Shown piece by piece: positions 9,912 through 17,966 of a stretch of 64,000 nt of DNA (position 1 is the first letter of the stretch; each line of letters opens with the position of its first letter). Position numbers and translations under genes: made by a program. This stretch comes from Nocardioides szechwanensis (GTDB lineage: Bacteria; Actinomycetota; Actinomycetes; Propionibacteriales; Nocardioidaceae). The notes beneath the pieces were generated by a model that was not told the DNA's origin, did not search any database, and saw only the letters and a list, made by a program, of their open reading frames with translations. The DNA lies in contig NZ_FNIC01000001.1 in NCBI RefSeq assembly GCF_900103935.1, positions 800,804 through 864,803 on the forward strand, read 5' to 3'.

Positions 9912-10700
9912 ATGACAGACATCAACCCGAACGGCATTCTGGCCGGCAAGCGGATCCTGGTCGCGGGTGTGACCATGGACAGCTCGATCGGCTTCGCGAC
10001 CGCCAGGGTCGCCCAGGAGCAGGGCGCCACGGTGCTCATCTCCAACTTCGGGCGCGCGCTCGGCATCACCCGCCGGATCGCGAAGCGGCTGCCCGTGACG
10101 CCTCCGGTGCTCGAGCTCGACGTCACCGACGAGGCGCACCTCGCAGCCCTGCCCGACGCCGTGCGTGAGCACGTCGACGGCCTCGACGGGGTCGTCCACT
10201 CGATCGCCTACGGCAACCCGGCGACGCTGCTCGGAGGCAACTTCCTCGACGGCCCGTGGGACGACGTGGCGCAGGCGGTGCAGGTATCGGCGTACTCCCT
10301 GAAGGCGCTCGCCCAGGCGTCGCGCCCGCTGATGGGCTCCGGAGGCTCGATCGTGGGCCTCACGTTCGACGCGACCGTGTCCTGGCCGGCCTACGACTGG
10401 ATGGGCGTCGCCAAGGCCGCGCTGGAGTCCACCTCGCGCTACCTCGCCCGAGACCTCGGCCCCGAGGGGATCCGGGTCAACCTGGTCGCGGCCGGCCCGC
10501 TGCGCACGCTGGCGGCCAAGGCCATCCCCGGGTTCAGCGACCTCGAGGACCTCTGGAGCAGCCGGGCCCCGCTCGGCTGGGACAACACCGACCAGGAGCC
10601 CACGGCGAAGGCGGTCTGCGCGCTGCTCTCCGACTTCTTCCCCGCGACCAGCGGCGAGATCGTGCACGTCGACGGCGGGTTCCACGCGACGGGTGCCTGA
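9912..10700 (+). CDS. fabI: Enoyl-ACP reductase, NADH-dependent (FabI/InhA type)
   Basis: 262 residues, close to mycobacterial InhA in length. It has the divergent SDR nucleotide loop (GVTMDSSIG, about residues 19-27), HSIAYGN near 93-99, and the catalytic Tyr and Lys in AYDWMGVAKAALES (Tyr-x6-Lys, the FabI spacing). It catalyses the last step of each fatty acid elongation cycle. It is co-transcribed with fabG (1 nt between genes). The InhA-like DxxMxxxK context marks the family that isoniazid-type inhibitors target. Confidence 0.95.
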   Translation: MTDINPNGILAGKRILVAGVTMDSSIGFATARVAQEQGATVLISNFGRALGITRRIAKRLPVTPPVLELDVTDEAHLAALPDAVREHVDGLDGVVHSIAYGNPATLLGGNFLDGPWDDVAQAVQVSAYSLKALAQASRPLMGSGGSIVGLTFDATVSWPAYDWMGVAKAALESTSRYLARDLGPEGIRVNLVAAGPLRTLAAKAIPGFSDLEDLWSSRAPLGWDNTDQEPTAKAVCALLSDFFPATSGEIVHVDGGFHATGA

Positions 10701-10704
10701 CCGA

Positions 10705-10710
10705 TAGCGT
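10705..10710 (+). promoter_or_regulatory. -10 box TAGCGT for the CphA-like ligase gene
   Basis: TAGCGT ends 7 nt before the GTG at 10718 with no ribosome-binding site, so this gene probably has its own leaderless promoter immediately after fabI. Confidence 0.5.
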
Positions 10711-10717
10711 TCGGGCG

Positions 10718-12406
10718 GTGACGTCCTCCCTCATCGAGCTCCGGGTCCTCGAGGGACCCAACCTCTACTTCCCGCGCGCGGCCATCAAGCTGACGCTGGA
10801 CGTCAGCGTCCTGGCCGCCGCCTCCGACGCCACGGCACAGCGCTTCGCCACCCGGATCGGCCTCAAGAACGCCCGGCCCGGTTCGCCCGAGTCCGGGTTC
10901 CGGCAGCGCTTCGCGCTCCGCGCGGTCGGCCGGTTGGTCCGGGCTGTCGCCCAGGAGGGCGGTACGTCGCGCCTCGCCGTACGCGTGCGCCCGACCAGCG
11001 ACCAGCACCAGATCGTGGTCGCCTACCCCTGGGCGCACCGCGAGCGTGCGCAGGAGATGGGCCGGGCCATCGGCGACGTCCTCGACTCGCTGCTGAGCAC
11101 CGACATCGAGGCGGCGGTCGGGGCCGCGGCCGAGCGCGTCGCCGCCGCCGAGCCCGGCGAAGGTCCCCACACGGTCACGCCCCGGATCCCGGTGGTGGCG
11201 GTCACCGGCACCAACGGCAAGACGACCACCTCGCGGATGATCGCCCACATCGCGCGCACCGACGGCCGGCTCGTGGGCTGGTCCAACACCGACGGCATCT
11301 ACATCGACGGCGAGCTGGTCGAGGCCGGCGACTACTCCGGGCCGAGCGGGGCCGGACGCATCCTGGCCCATCCCCAGGTCGAGCTGGCCGTCACCGAGAC
11401 CGCGCGCGGCGGGATCCTGCTCAAGGGCATCGGGCTGACCCGCAACGACGTCTCGGTCGTCACCAACGTGTCCGCCGACCACCTCGGGCAGCAGGGCATC
11501 GACACCGTCGACCAGCTCGCCGAGGTCAAGGCGGTGGTGCCGCGGATCACCCGCCGCAGCGGGTGGGCGGTGCTCAACGGCGACGACCCGCGCGTCTACG
11601 ACATGCGCAACGCGATCAAGGCCAAGCCGTGGGTCTTCAGCCGCGACCCCGACTCGCCGGCGATCCGCGAGACCCTCAACGTCGGTGGGCGCGCCACGAC
11701 CGTGATCGACGGCTGGGTGTCGGTCCTGACCACCAAGTCAGACCCCGACCCGCTGATCGAGCTCGTCGACGTGCCGATGACCCTGGCCGGGCTGTCGCGC
11801 TTCAACGTGGAGAACTCACTGGCGGCGGTCTCGGCAGCGCTCGCGATCGGGGTCCCGCGCGACGTCGTCGTCGAGGGCCTGCGGACCTTCCTCCCCGACG
11901 CCGAGCACAACCCGGGACGCATGAACTTCTTCACGCTCGGTGAGACCTCGGTCGTCATGGACCTCGCCCACAACGAGGCGGGGCTCGAGGCCCTGGTGGA
12001 GATCATGAACGGCGTACGGCGCCCCGGCGCCCGTCTGCTGCTCGGCCTGGGGGTCGTGGGCGACCGGCAGGACGACCTGATCGAGAAGCTCGGCGAGATC
12101 GCCGCCCGCGACAGCGACGTCGTGGCGATCGGCCACAAGGAGCGCTACCTGCGGGGCCGGACCGTCGAGGAGCTCGAGACGTTGATGCGGGCCGGCGCCG
12201 AGCGGGTCGGCGTCACCGGCGTGCCGGCGTACCCCACCGAGGTGGCCTGCCTCGCCGCCCTGGTGGGCCAGGCGCTGCCCGGAGACGTGGTCGGGCTGAT
12301 GTGCCACGCGGAGCGGCAGGAGTGCTACGACTGGATCGAGGAGCACGGCGGGGTCGCCGACTCAGCGGAGTCGCTGGCCACCAAGGTCCGCGCCGCCGCG
12401 GGCTGA
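10718..12406 (+). CDS. Mur-ligase family protein related to cyanophycin synthetase but lacking the ATP-grasp domain
   Basis: 562 residues. Residues 1-140 resemble the CphA N-terminal domain: RVLEGPNLYF and IKLTLDV at the start, then HQIVVAYPWAHRERAQEMGRAIGDVL, matching CphA GHYNVIFGYADEQVGLAAARLAVRLV. From about residue 157 it continues directly into a Mur ligase module with P-loop GTNGKTTTSRMIAHI near 163, ETARGGILLKGIG, VTNVSADHLG and DLAHNEAGLE. The roughly 300-residue ATP-grasp domain present in the nearby cphA is absent. The Mur module looks catalytically intact. CphA uses that module to add Arg to the Asp side chain; what this protein ligates is unknown. It converges with the downstream membrane gene and overlaps it by 45 nt. 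Confidence 0.85.
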   Translation: MTSSLIELRVLEGPNLYFPRAAIKLTLDVSVLAAASDATAQRFATRIGLKNARPGSPESGFRQRFALRAVGRLVRAVAQEGGTSRLAVRVRPTSDQHQIVVAYPWAHRERAQEMGRAIGDVLDSLLSTDIEAAVGAAAERVAAAEPGEGPHTVTPRIPVVAVTGTNGKTTTSRMIAHIARTDGRLVGWSNTDGIYIDGELVEAGDYSGPSGAGRILAHPQVELAVTETARGGILLKGIGLTRNDVSVVTNVSADHLGQQGIDTVDQLAEVKAVVPRITRRSGWAVLNGDDPRVYDMRNAIKAKPWVFSRDPDSPAIRETLNVGGRATTVIDGWVSVLTTKSDPDPLIELVDVPMTLAGLSRFNVENSLAAVSAALAIGVPRDVVVEGLRTFLPDAEHNPGRMNFFTLGETSVVMDLAHNEAGLEALVEIMNGVRRPGARLLLGLGVVGDRQDDLIEKLGEIAARDSDVVAIGHKERYLRGRTVEELETLMRAGAERVGVTGVPAYPTEVACLAALVGQALPGDVVGLMCHAERQECYDWIEEHGGVADSAESLATKVRAAAG

Positions 12407-13066
12407 GGCCAGGCGGACCCAGGGCCAGGTCATCAGCGCCCAGACGACGATGACGATCCCGATCTCGGCGAACACGTAGACCGGCCACGGCCCGAGCAGG
12501 TCGAGGATCGAGCCGCCGCCGGGCTTGCGCTGGAGGTAGCCGTAGTTGGTGCCGGCGACCTCGTTGAAGGTGTAGGCGCAGGCCGCCCAGACGAACGTGG
12601 TCGCCACCGTGAAGCGGTAGTCGCGCCAGCCCGGTGGGAGCCGCAGGCCCCAGACCAGGAACACCGCGGCCCACACCACGAGCAGGTGGATGAACCAGTA
12701 GGCGAAGAAGCGCACGTCGGGGAAGTCCTCGCCCAGGGAGGGCGTGACGATGGCCTGCGTCGTGAGGACGAGGCCCCAGAAGTAGGTCAGCGCGACGGCG
12801 TACCGGTGGTGCGTCCACAGGGCCACCGCGGCGGCCACCCAGGCGAGGTCACTCAGGTGGAAGGGCAGCGAGACGCCGAGCTCGAAGCGGGTCACGACGT
12901 CGTAGACCTGGGTGGGCACGTGCACGAGAGGGATGGCGATGGCGGCGCTCCGGCTGACCCAGCGGCTACCGGTGCGGTGCTCGCAGCGCCCCAGCCAGAC
13001 CACGAAGGGGAGGCCGACGACGAAGACCGCCAGCATCACCAGGTGGGGAGGGCTGTAGGGGTCCAT
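12362..13066 (-). CDS. TIGR02206/YwaF family membrane protein
   Basis: 234 residues with about seven membrane helices. The conserved LPFHLSDLAW and the WALMTWPW region match the TIGR02206 (YwaF-like) integral membrane family, function unknown. Its 3' end overlaps the 3' end of the ligase gene on the opposite strand by 45 nt. GAGGCG upstream of the ATG can serve as ribosome-binding site. Confidence 0.82.
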   Translation of the reverse strand: MDPYSPPHLVMLAVFVVGLPFVVWLGRCEHRTGSRWVSRSAAIAIPLVHVPTQVYDVVTRFELGVSLPFHLSDLAWVAAAVALWTHHRYAVALTYFWGLVLTTQAIVTPSLGEDFPDVRFFAYWFIHLLVVWAAVFLVWGLRLPPGWRDYRFTVATTFVWAACAYTFNEVAGTNYGYLQRKPGGGSILDLLGPWPVYVFAEIGIVIVVWALMTWPWVRLASARGGADLGGQRLR

Positions 13067-13075
13067 CGCGGCGCC

Positions 13076-13450
13076 TCAGACGTCGCCCGGGTCGACGTGG
13101 TGGCCGGGGGTCCCGAGCTCGATGTCACCCTCGACGACGAGAGCGGTGAGCCCGCCGGCGGTCCGGGTCTCGTGCGGCTCGTGCGGCTCCCAGACCGCGG
13201 CCTGGCCGGGCCCGACGGTCACCGGCTCGCCCGACCCGTCGGAGCCGCCTGAGACCGTGGCATCGCCGGTCAGTACGACGAGCATCTGCCGGCCCGGTGC
13301 CGGGTGGCGGCCGATGACGCCGCCGGCGGCGAGGGTTACGGCCACGAGGTGTGCGTCGGCCGTGAGCCCCAGCGCGGAGACGGAGAACCCCCGGCTCCCG
13401 TGGGCGTCGATCCGTCGGCCGGGGCGTCCAGCGAGGTCGAGGATCCGCAT
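13076..13450 (-). CDS. Small cupin-fold protein coupled to cphA
   Basis: 124 residues with a single cupin-like beta barrel: GGVIGRHPAPGRQMLVVLTGDATVSGG and a second strand pair VTVGPGQAAVWEPHEPHET carrying several His. The first motif resembles the cupin metal site HxH(x)nE only partly (Gln in place of Glu). Its ATG overlaps the stop of cphA (TGATG), so it is translationally coupled to cyanophycin synthesis. The role is unknown; a sensor or accessory function is inference from position. Confidence 0.75.
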   Translation of the reverse strand: MRILDLAGRPGRRIDAHGSRGFSVSALGLTADAHLVAVTLAAGGVIGRHPAPGRQMLVVLTGDATVSGGSDGSGEPVTVGPGQAAVWEPHEPHETRTAGGLTALVVEGDIELGTPGHHVDPGDV

Positions 13451-16224
13451 CAGGACTCGGTGGATGCCGGTGCGTAGTCGGGGTCGGCGGCGGGCGCGTC
13501 GGAGGAGGCGCTGGACCCGGCCTGGGCCTGGGAGGACCACTCCTCGAGCTCGGTCATCACCTCGGCGTGCTTGTCGACGCAGATCACCACGAGGTCGCCC
13601 TTGTTGGCGCGGGCCATGGCGTGCCGGACGGCCACGATCTCCTCGTGAGCCTCCTCGACCTGCTTGCAGCGGGCGCCGGCCTCCATCGCCGCGCGGACCC
13701 CCTCGGCGACCAGGCCCGCGACCTCGCCGCGCTCGCGACCGCGCAGCTGGACGTCCTCGCGCACGATCACCACGTCGAAGTGCTGGGCGGCGATCTCGCC
13801 TAGCTCGCGCATGTCCTGGTCGCGTCGGTCGCCGGCGGTGGCGATGACGCCGATCCGCGACGGCCGGGCGAGCTCGTGGGACGAGGCGAGCGAGTCGCCG
13901 ACCCGGTCGACGAAGTCGCCGAGCATCCGCATGCCTGGGGCGTTGTGGCAGTAGTCGACGATGACGTTGACGCCGTTGACCTCGACCTCGTTGAGGCGGC
14001 CGGGGGAGAGGTAGTAGCTGGTCGAGAACGTACGCAGCCCCTGCCGGATGTCGTGCAGCGGTGCGCCGGCGGCGAACGCGGCAGCGGCCGCGCCAAGGGC
14101 GTTCTGGACGTTCATCCGGGCCCGGCCGCCGAACGTGGCCGGCAGCAGGTGGGTCCAGGCCAGCTGCATCTCGCGCGGGCCGTGCTTGACCACGATCATC
14201 TCGCCGCGCTCCGACGGGTTGAGGACCAGCGCCTTGCCGCCGCGGCGGCAGTGGGCGTCGATCATGTCGCGGGTCTCCGAGCCGGGCTCCTCCATGGAGA
14301 ACCACACGACCTGGCCCGAGCAGCGTCGCCGCATCTCGCGCACCAGCGGGTCGTCGGCGTTGAGCACGGCGTGCCCGTCGCGCGGCACAGCCTCGACCAG
14401 CACCGCCTTGACGTCGGCGAGCTGTTCGACGGTGTCGATGCCGCGCAGGCCGAGGTGGTCGGGCTGGACGTTGAGCACCACTGCGACGTCGTTGCGCTCG
14501 TAGCCGAGGCCCTCGCGCAGGATCCCGCCGCGGGCGACCTCGAAGACCGCGAAGTCGACGCGAGGGTTCTGCAGGACCATCCGGGCCGAGCGCGGGCCCG
14601 ACGCGTCGGAGCGGATCAGCAGCCGCTCGTCGATGACGACGCCGTCGGTGGACGTCATACCGACCTTGCGGCCCATGCCCTTGAAGATGTGGCTGATCAT
14701 CCGCGAGGTCGTGGTCTTGCCGTTGGTGCCGGTGACCGCGACGATCGGGATCCGGCTCGTGGCGCCGGGCGGGAAGAGCATGTCGACCACGGGCTTGGCG
14801 ATGAACTGCGGCTCGCCGATGGTCGGGTGGGTGTGCATCCGGAAGCCGGGCGCCGCGTTGATCTCGCAGATGGCGCCGCCGGTCTCGCGCACGGGCTCGG
14901 TGATGTCGGGGCAGATGAAGTCGATGCCGGCGATGTCGAGCCCGATCATCCGGGCCGCCTCCTCGGCGATCTCGACGTTCTCCGGGTGCGCCTCGTAGGT
15001 GCGGTCGATGGAGATGCCGCCGGTCGACATGTTGCCGGTGAGGGCGAGCTTCACCATCTGGCCGTCGGGGGGTACGTCGGTCATCTCGAAGCCCTGCTCG
15101 CGCACCAGCTCGACCGCGCCGCTGTCGACCTTGATCCGCGTGAGGACCTTCTCGTGGCCCACGCCGCGGCGCGGGTCGGCGTTGGCGGTGTCGACCAGCT
15201 GTTCGACGGTGCTGGTGCCGTCACCGGTGACGGAGGCGGGGACCCGCTCGGCGATGGCCGCCACCCGGCCGTCGATGATCAGGCAGCGGTAGTCCTTGCC
15301 GATGATCAGCGACTCGACGACGATCACGCCGCGCCGCGACTGCTCGAGGGCGATCGGGAACGCCCCGCGGACGTCCTGCTCGTTCTGGAGGTCGAGGCAG
15401 ACGCCGCGGCCGTGGTTGCCGTCGAGCGGCTTGACCACCACGGGGTAACCGATCCGGTCGGCGGCGCGGACGGCCTGGTCCTCGGAGCGCACCGTCTCCT
15501 GCTTGGGGACCGGCAGGCCGGCAGCACCGAGCAGCCGGGTCGTGAGGTCCTTGTCGGAGGCGATGTCGACCGCGATGGCGGAGGTGTTGGAGGTCATCGT
15601 GGCGCGGATCCGCTTGGCGTGGACCCCCTGGCCGAGCTGCACGAGCGAGTGCTGGTTGAGGCGGATCCACGGGATGTCGCGGGACACCGCCTCGTCCAGG
15701 ATCGCCTGGGTGGAGGGGCCGAACGCCGTGCGCTCGGCGCGCAGGATGAAGGACTCGAGCTCCTGCTCCCAGTCGAGCTCGGGGTCGGCCTGCACGAGGT
15801 GGTTGACCAGGCGCACCGCGAGCCGGGCCGCGGCGAGGCCGACCTGCTCGTCGGCGTACCCGAAGATGACGTTGTAGTGACCCTTGACGCCCTTGACCTG
15901 GCGGGTCTTGCCGCGACGGATGTCATGGCCGACGACCTGCTGGAGCGCCAGGGCGGTGTGCTCGGCGACGTGACCGAGCCAGGTGCCCTCGTTGAGGCGC
16001 TCCACGAAGCCGCCGCGCTTGCCACGGGAGCACGAGTGCTCGCGCAGCCCGGGCAGCATCTGGAGCAGGTTGTCGGTGAACCCCGGGATCGTGTTGGTGG
16101 GGAACTCCTCGAGCGAGCCGAGGTCGACGACCAGGTGGATCGCCTTGTCGTAGGACCAGATGTTGGCGCCGCGGTAGACGCGGGTCTCGAGGATGCTGAG
16201 GTCGGGGGTGGGGCGCTCGCTCAT
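13450..16224 (-). CDS. cphA: Cyanophycin synthetase
   Basis: 924 residues, the size of CphA1-type enzymes. Order: N-terminal domain (1-160, RGANIWSYDKAIHLVVDLG), ATP-grasp domain (about 165-475, with VVKPLDGNHGRGV and GKDYRCLIIDG) which activates the chain end for Asp addition, and Mur ligase module (about 490-900, P-loop GTNGKTTTSRMISHIF near 498, VQPDHLGLRGI, DYCHNAPGMR) which attaches Arg. It makes the multi-L-arginyl-poly-L-aspartate reserve polymer in the cytoplasm without ribosomes. Its ATG overlaps the cphB stop (ATGA) and its stop overlaps the cupin start, so cphB-cphA-cupin form one coupled unit. The C-terminal tail is Ala/Ser-rich. Confidence 0.95.
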   Translation of the reverse strand: MSERPTPDLSILETRVYRGANIWSYDKAIHLVVDLGSLEEFPTNTIPGFTDNLLQMLPGLREHSCSRGKRGGFVERLNEGTWLGHVAEHTALALQQVVGHDIRRGKTRQVKGVKGHYNVIFGYADEQVGLAAARLAVRLVNHLVQADPELDWEQELESFILRAERTAFGPSTQAILDEAVSRDIPWIRLNQHSLVQLGQGVHAKRIRATMTSNTSAIAVDIASDKDLTTRLLGAAGLPVPKQETVRSEDQAVRAADRIGYPVVVKPLDGNHGRGVCLDLQNEQDVRGAFPIALEQSRRGVIVVESLIIGKDYRCLIIDGRVAAIAERVPASVTGDGTSTVEQLVDTANADPRRGVGHEKVLTRIKVDSGAVELVREQGFEMTDVPPDGQMVKLALTGNMSTGGISIDRTYEAHPENVEIAEEAARMIGLDIAGIDFICPDITEPVRETGGAICEINAAPGFRMHTHPTIGEPQFIAKPVVDMLFPPGATSRIPIVAVTGTNGKTTTSRMISHIFKGMGRKVGMTSTDGVVIDERLLIRSDASGPRSARMVLQNPRVDFAVFEVARGGILREGLGYERNDVAVVLNVQPDHLGLRGIDTVEQLADVKAVLVEAVPRDGHAVLNADDPLVREMRRRCSGQVVWFSMEEPGSETRDMIDAHCRRGGKALVLNPSERGEMIVVKHGPREMQLAWTHLLPATFGGRARMNVQNALGAAAAAFAAGAPLHDIRQGLRTFSTSYYLSPGRLNEVEVNGVNVIVDYCHNAPGMRMLGDFVDRVGDSLASSHELARPSRIGVIATAGDRRDQDMRELGEIAAQHFDVVIVREDVQLRGRERGEVAGLVAEGVRAAMEAGARCKQVEEAHEEIVAVRHAMARANKGDLVVICVDKHAEVMTELEEWSSQAQAGSSASSDAPAADPDYAPASTES

Positions 16225-17213
16225 GAGGTGGCTCCGTCCTGAGGTGCGGCGGGGGGCGGGGTGCTCTTGCGGGTGCGGGCCATCCGGCGGCGCAGTGCCT
16301 GGGGGGAGGCGTCGGCGGCCGCGATGTCACGGGCCATCCGGCGCAGGTCGTGGCTGGCCACGGCGATCTCGGCGGCCTCCTCGAGGTCGACGAGCGTCCC
16401 CTGCGGGACGAGCGTGCGGGTCGTCAGGTCGAACGACGACCCCTCGGGGAGCGCGTGGAGGATGACCCCGCTGGCCAGGATCGGCGCGGACCGCTTGGCC
16501 TCGAAGGCATCGGTGGTGATCCGGGACGGGTCGAAGATCGTGACGGACCCGCGGCCGATCACCCGCAGCACCTCGTGGTCGGCGCCGTCGACCTCCTGGT
16601 GCTCGACGATGGCGGCGGTGTCCTCGTCGACACCGATCCCAAGGAGCGACGGTGACTGGGAGACGATCATCAACAAACGACCGTAGCGGTTGCGTTGGTC
16701 GAAGTGCTGGTCGATGACGGACGACTCGAGGAGCCCGAGGCCCGCGGCGACCTGCGTCATCCGCTGCTTGGGCGTGGCACCCGGCCCCCCGAACGCGACC
16801 ATGTGGCTCGACTGGATGCTCGCCCCGGCGGACGTCCCGGCCACCACTACGCCGCGCCGGTGGGCGGCGACGATGGCGTCGCCGAGCGGGGTCCCGCTGA
16901 CGATCGCCGAGAGCTTGAGCTGGTTGCCGCCGGTCATGAAGATGCCGGTGGCCTCGTCGAGCGTCTTGATGAGTACGTCGTCGTGCGCGTCGTCCCGGCT
17001 CTCCGGCCGGACCGCGATCACCTCGGCCGCGCCCTCGCGCCGGAACAGGGCGTCGTACACCTCGATCACCTCGGCGCCGAGCGACGAGGCGGTCGGGACC
17101 ACGGCGATCCGTGCGTCCTCGCCCCCCGACGCTGCGACGAACTCCCGCAGGATGGTGCGCTTGCGGAGCTTGTCCTCGGCGCCGCCGATGATCATGAGGG
17201 GTCCCCTGGGCAT
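16221..17213 (-). CDS. cphB: Cyanophycinase
   Basis: 330 residues. It is a serine exopeptidase-like enzyme of the S51 fold that splits cyanophycin into beta-Asp-Arg dipeptides. The nucleophile elbow is GTSAGAS near residue 127; MTGGNQLKL (about 95) and the His-containing DQHFDQRNRYGRL (about 168) are also characteristic. It has a charged C-terminal extension of about 40 residues (RRMARDIAAADASPQALRRRM). ATG 17213 is chosen because it lies 7 nt after a TAGGGT -10 box; a GTG at 17222 would overlap that box. It is the first gene of the cph operon, so breakdown and synthesis genes are co-expressed. Confidence 0.94.
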   Translation of the reverse strand: MPRGPLMIIGGAEDKLRKRTILREFVAASGGEDARIAVVPTASSLGAEVIEVYDALFRREGAAEVIAVRPESRDDAHDDVLIKTLDEATGIFMTGGNQLKLSAIVSGTPLGDAIVAAHRRGVVVAGTSAGASIQSSHMVAFGGPGATPKQRMTQVAAGLGLLESSVIDQHFDQRNRYGRLLMIVSQSPSLLGIGVDEDTAAIVEHQEVDGADHEVLRVIGRGSVTIFDPSRITTDAFEAKRSAPILASGVILHALPEGSSFDLTTRTLVPQGTLVDLEEAAEIAVASHDLRRMARDIAAADASPQALRRRMARTRKSTPPPAAPQDGATS

Positions 17214-17220
17214 GGGCGTC

Positions 17221-17230
17221 ACCCTATGGT
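17221..17230. promoter_or_regulatory. Overlapping divergent -10 boxes for cphB (minus) and the SixA-like gene (plus)
   Basis: On the minus strand TAGGGT (17226-17221) ends 7 nt before the cphB ATG. On the plus strand TATGGT (17225-17230) ends 6 nt before the ATG at 17237. The two boxes share the central TA, so the two polymerases would compete for the same melted region. Both transcripts would be leaderless. Confidence 0.5.
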
Positions 17231-17236
17231 GTGGGC

Positions 17237-17752
17237 ATGAGCGCAGGTCACCGCACCGTCGTGGTCATGCGCCACGCCAAGGCCGAGCAGGTCGGCCCGA
17301 CCGACTTCGAGCGCGCGCTGTCGGCCCGTGGTCTCGCCGACGGCACCGCGGCCGGCGGCTGGCTGGCGGGCCTCGGAGTCGACCCCGACCTCGCCCTCGT
17401 CTCCGCGGCGCGTCGCACCGTGGAGACCTGGGCGGCCGTCGCTGACGCGGCCTCCTGGTCGCTGTCGCCGACCCTGGACGAGGGGCTCTACTCCGCGGGC
17501 CCCGAGACCGCCCTCGACCTGCTCCGCGCGCTCGACCCCTCGGTCGGGAGCGTCGTCGTCGTGGGCCACAACCCGACCATGGCCTACCTCGCCTCCATGC
17601 TCGACGACGGCGAGGGCGACCCCGCCGCCGGCAACGCGCTCGCCACCGGCTTCCCCACCAGCGCCCTGGCCGTCTTCGCCTACGACGGCGCCTGGTCCGA
17701 CCTCGACCCGGCCTCCGCGCGGCTCACCGCCGTACACGTCGCCCGGGGCTGA
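17237..17752 (+). CDS. SixA-like histidine phosphatase family protein
   Basis: 171 residues. It has the phosphoglycerate-mutase-like fold with catalytic MRHAKAE near residue 12 (RHG-type motif; His is the phospho-acceptor) and the second His in VVVVGHNPTM near 112. The short length and RHAK motif place it with SixA-type phosphohistidine phosphatases, which act on phosphohistidine in signalling proteins; the true substrate is not known. The ATG at 17237 fits the leaderless -10 box better than the GTG 6 nt upstream. Confidence 0.85.
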   Translation: MSAGHRTVVVMRHAKAEQVGPTDFERALSARGLADGTAAGGWLAGLGVDPDLALVSAARRTVETWAAVADAASWSLSPTLDEGLYSAGPETALDLLRALDPSVGSVVVVGHNPTMAYLASMLDDGEGDPAAGNALATGFPTSALAVFAYDGAWSDLDPASARLTAVHVARG

Positions 17753-17773
17753 CCCCGGAGGGGTTCTCCCGAC

Positions 17774-17835
17774 CGGCGGATTTCAGCAGATGCTGAGATC
17801 GCCGTCGTTCCCGGGGGTTGCAACTCACCGGCACC
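17774..17835 (+). repeat. Left 62-bp inverted repeat flanking the AbiEi/nuclease gene
   Basis: Its reverse complement aligns without gaps to 18958-19019, with 52 of 62 positions identical by my count. Inside it is a near-palindrome, GATTTCAGCA and TGCTGAGATC around GA, that can form a hairpin. It lies 21 nt after the SixA-like stop codon. Confidence 0.85.
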
Positions 17836-17966
17836 GCGGCGAAAGGTCCGGAACCTATGCCGCGTGCCCTCGGATAGGTGCCCGCCGTTGGCACTACTCG
17901 TCGGCGTTCTCCACAGGCAGTGCAACTCGCTGTGTCAAGGGCCCCGCGTCCGGGGAGCGTCCGGAC

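Noticed and set aside
13876-16242. Long open frame of 788 codons opposite cphA, and similar ones at 4324-6333 and 59972-62380
   Set aside because: They are antisense shadows of real high-GC genes: rich in Gly/Arg/His/Asp/Gln-type low-complexity sequence, no family motifs, and the opposite strand carries clear conserved domains.
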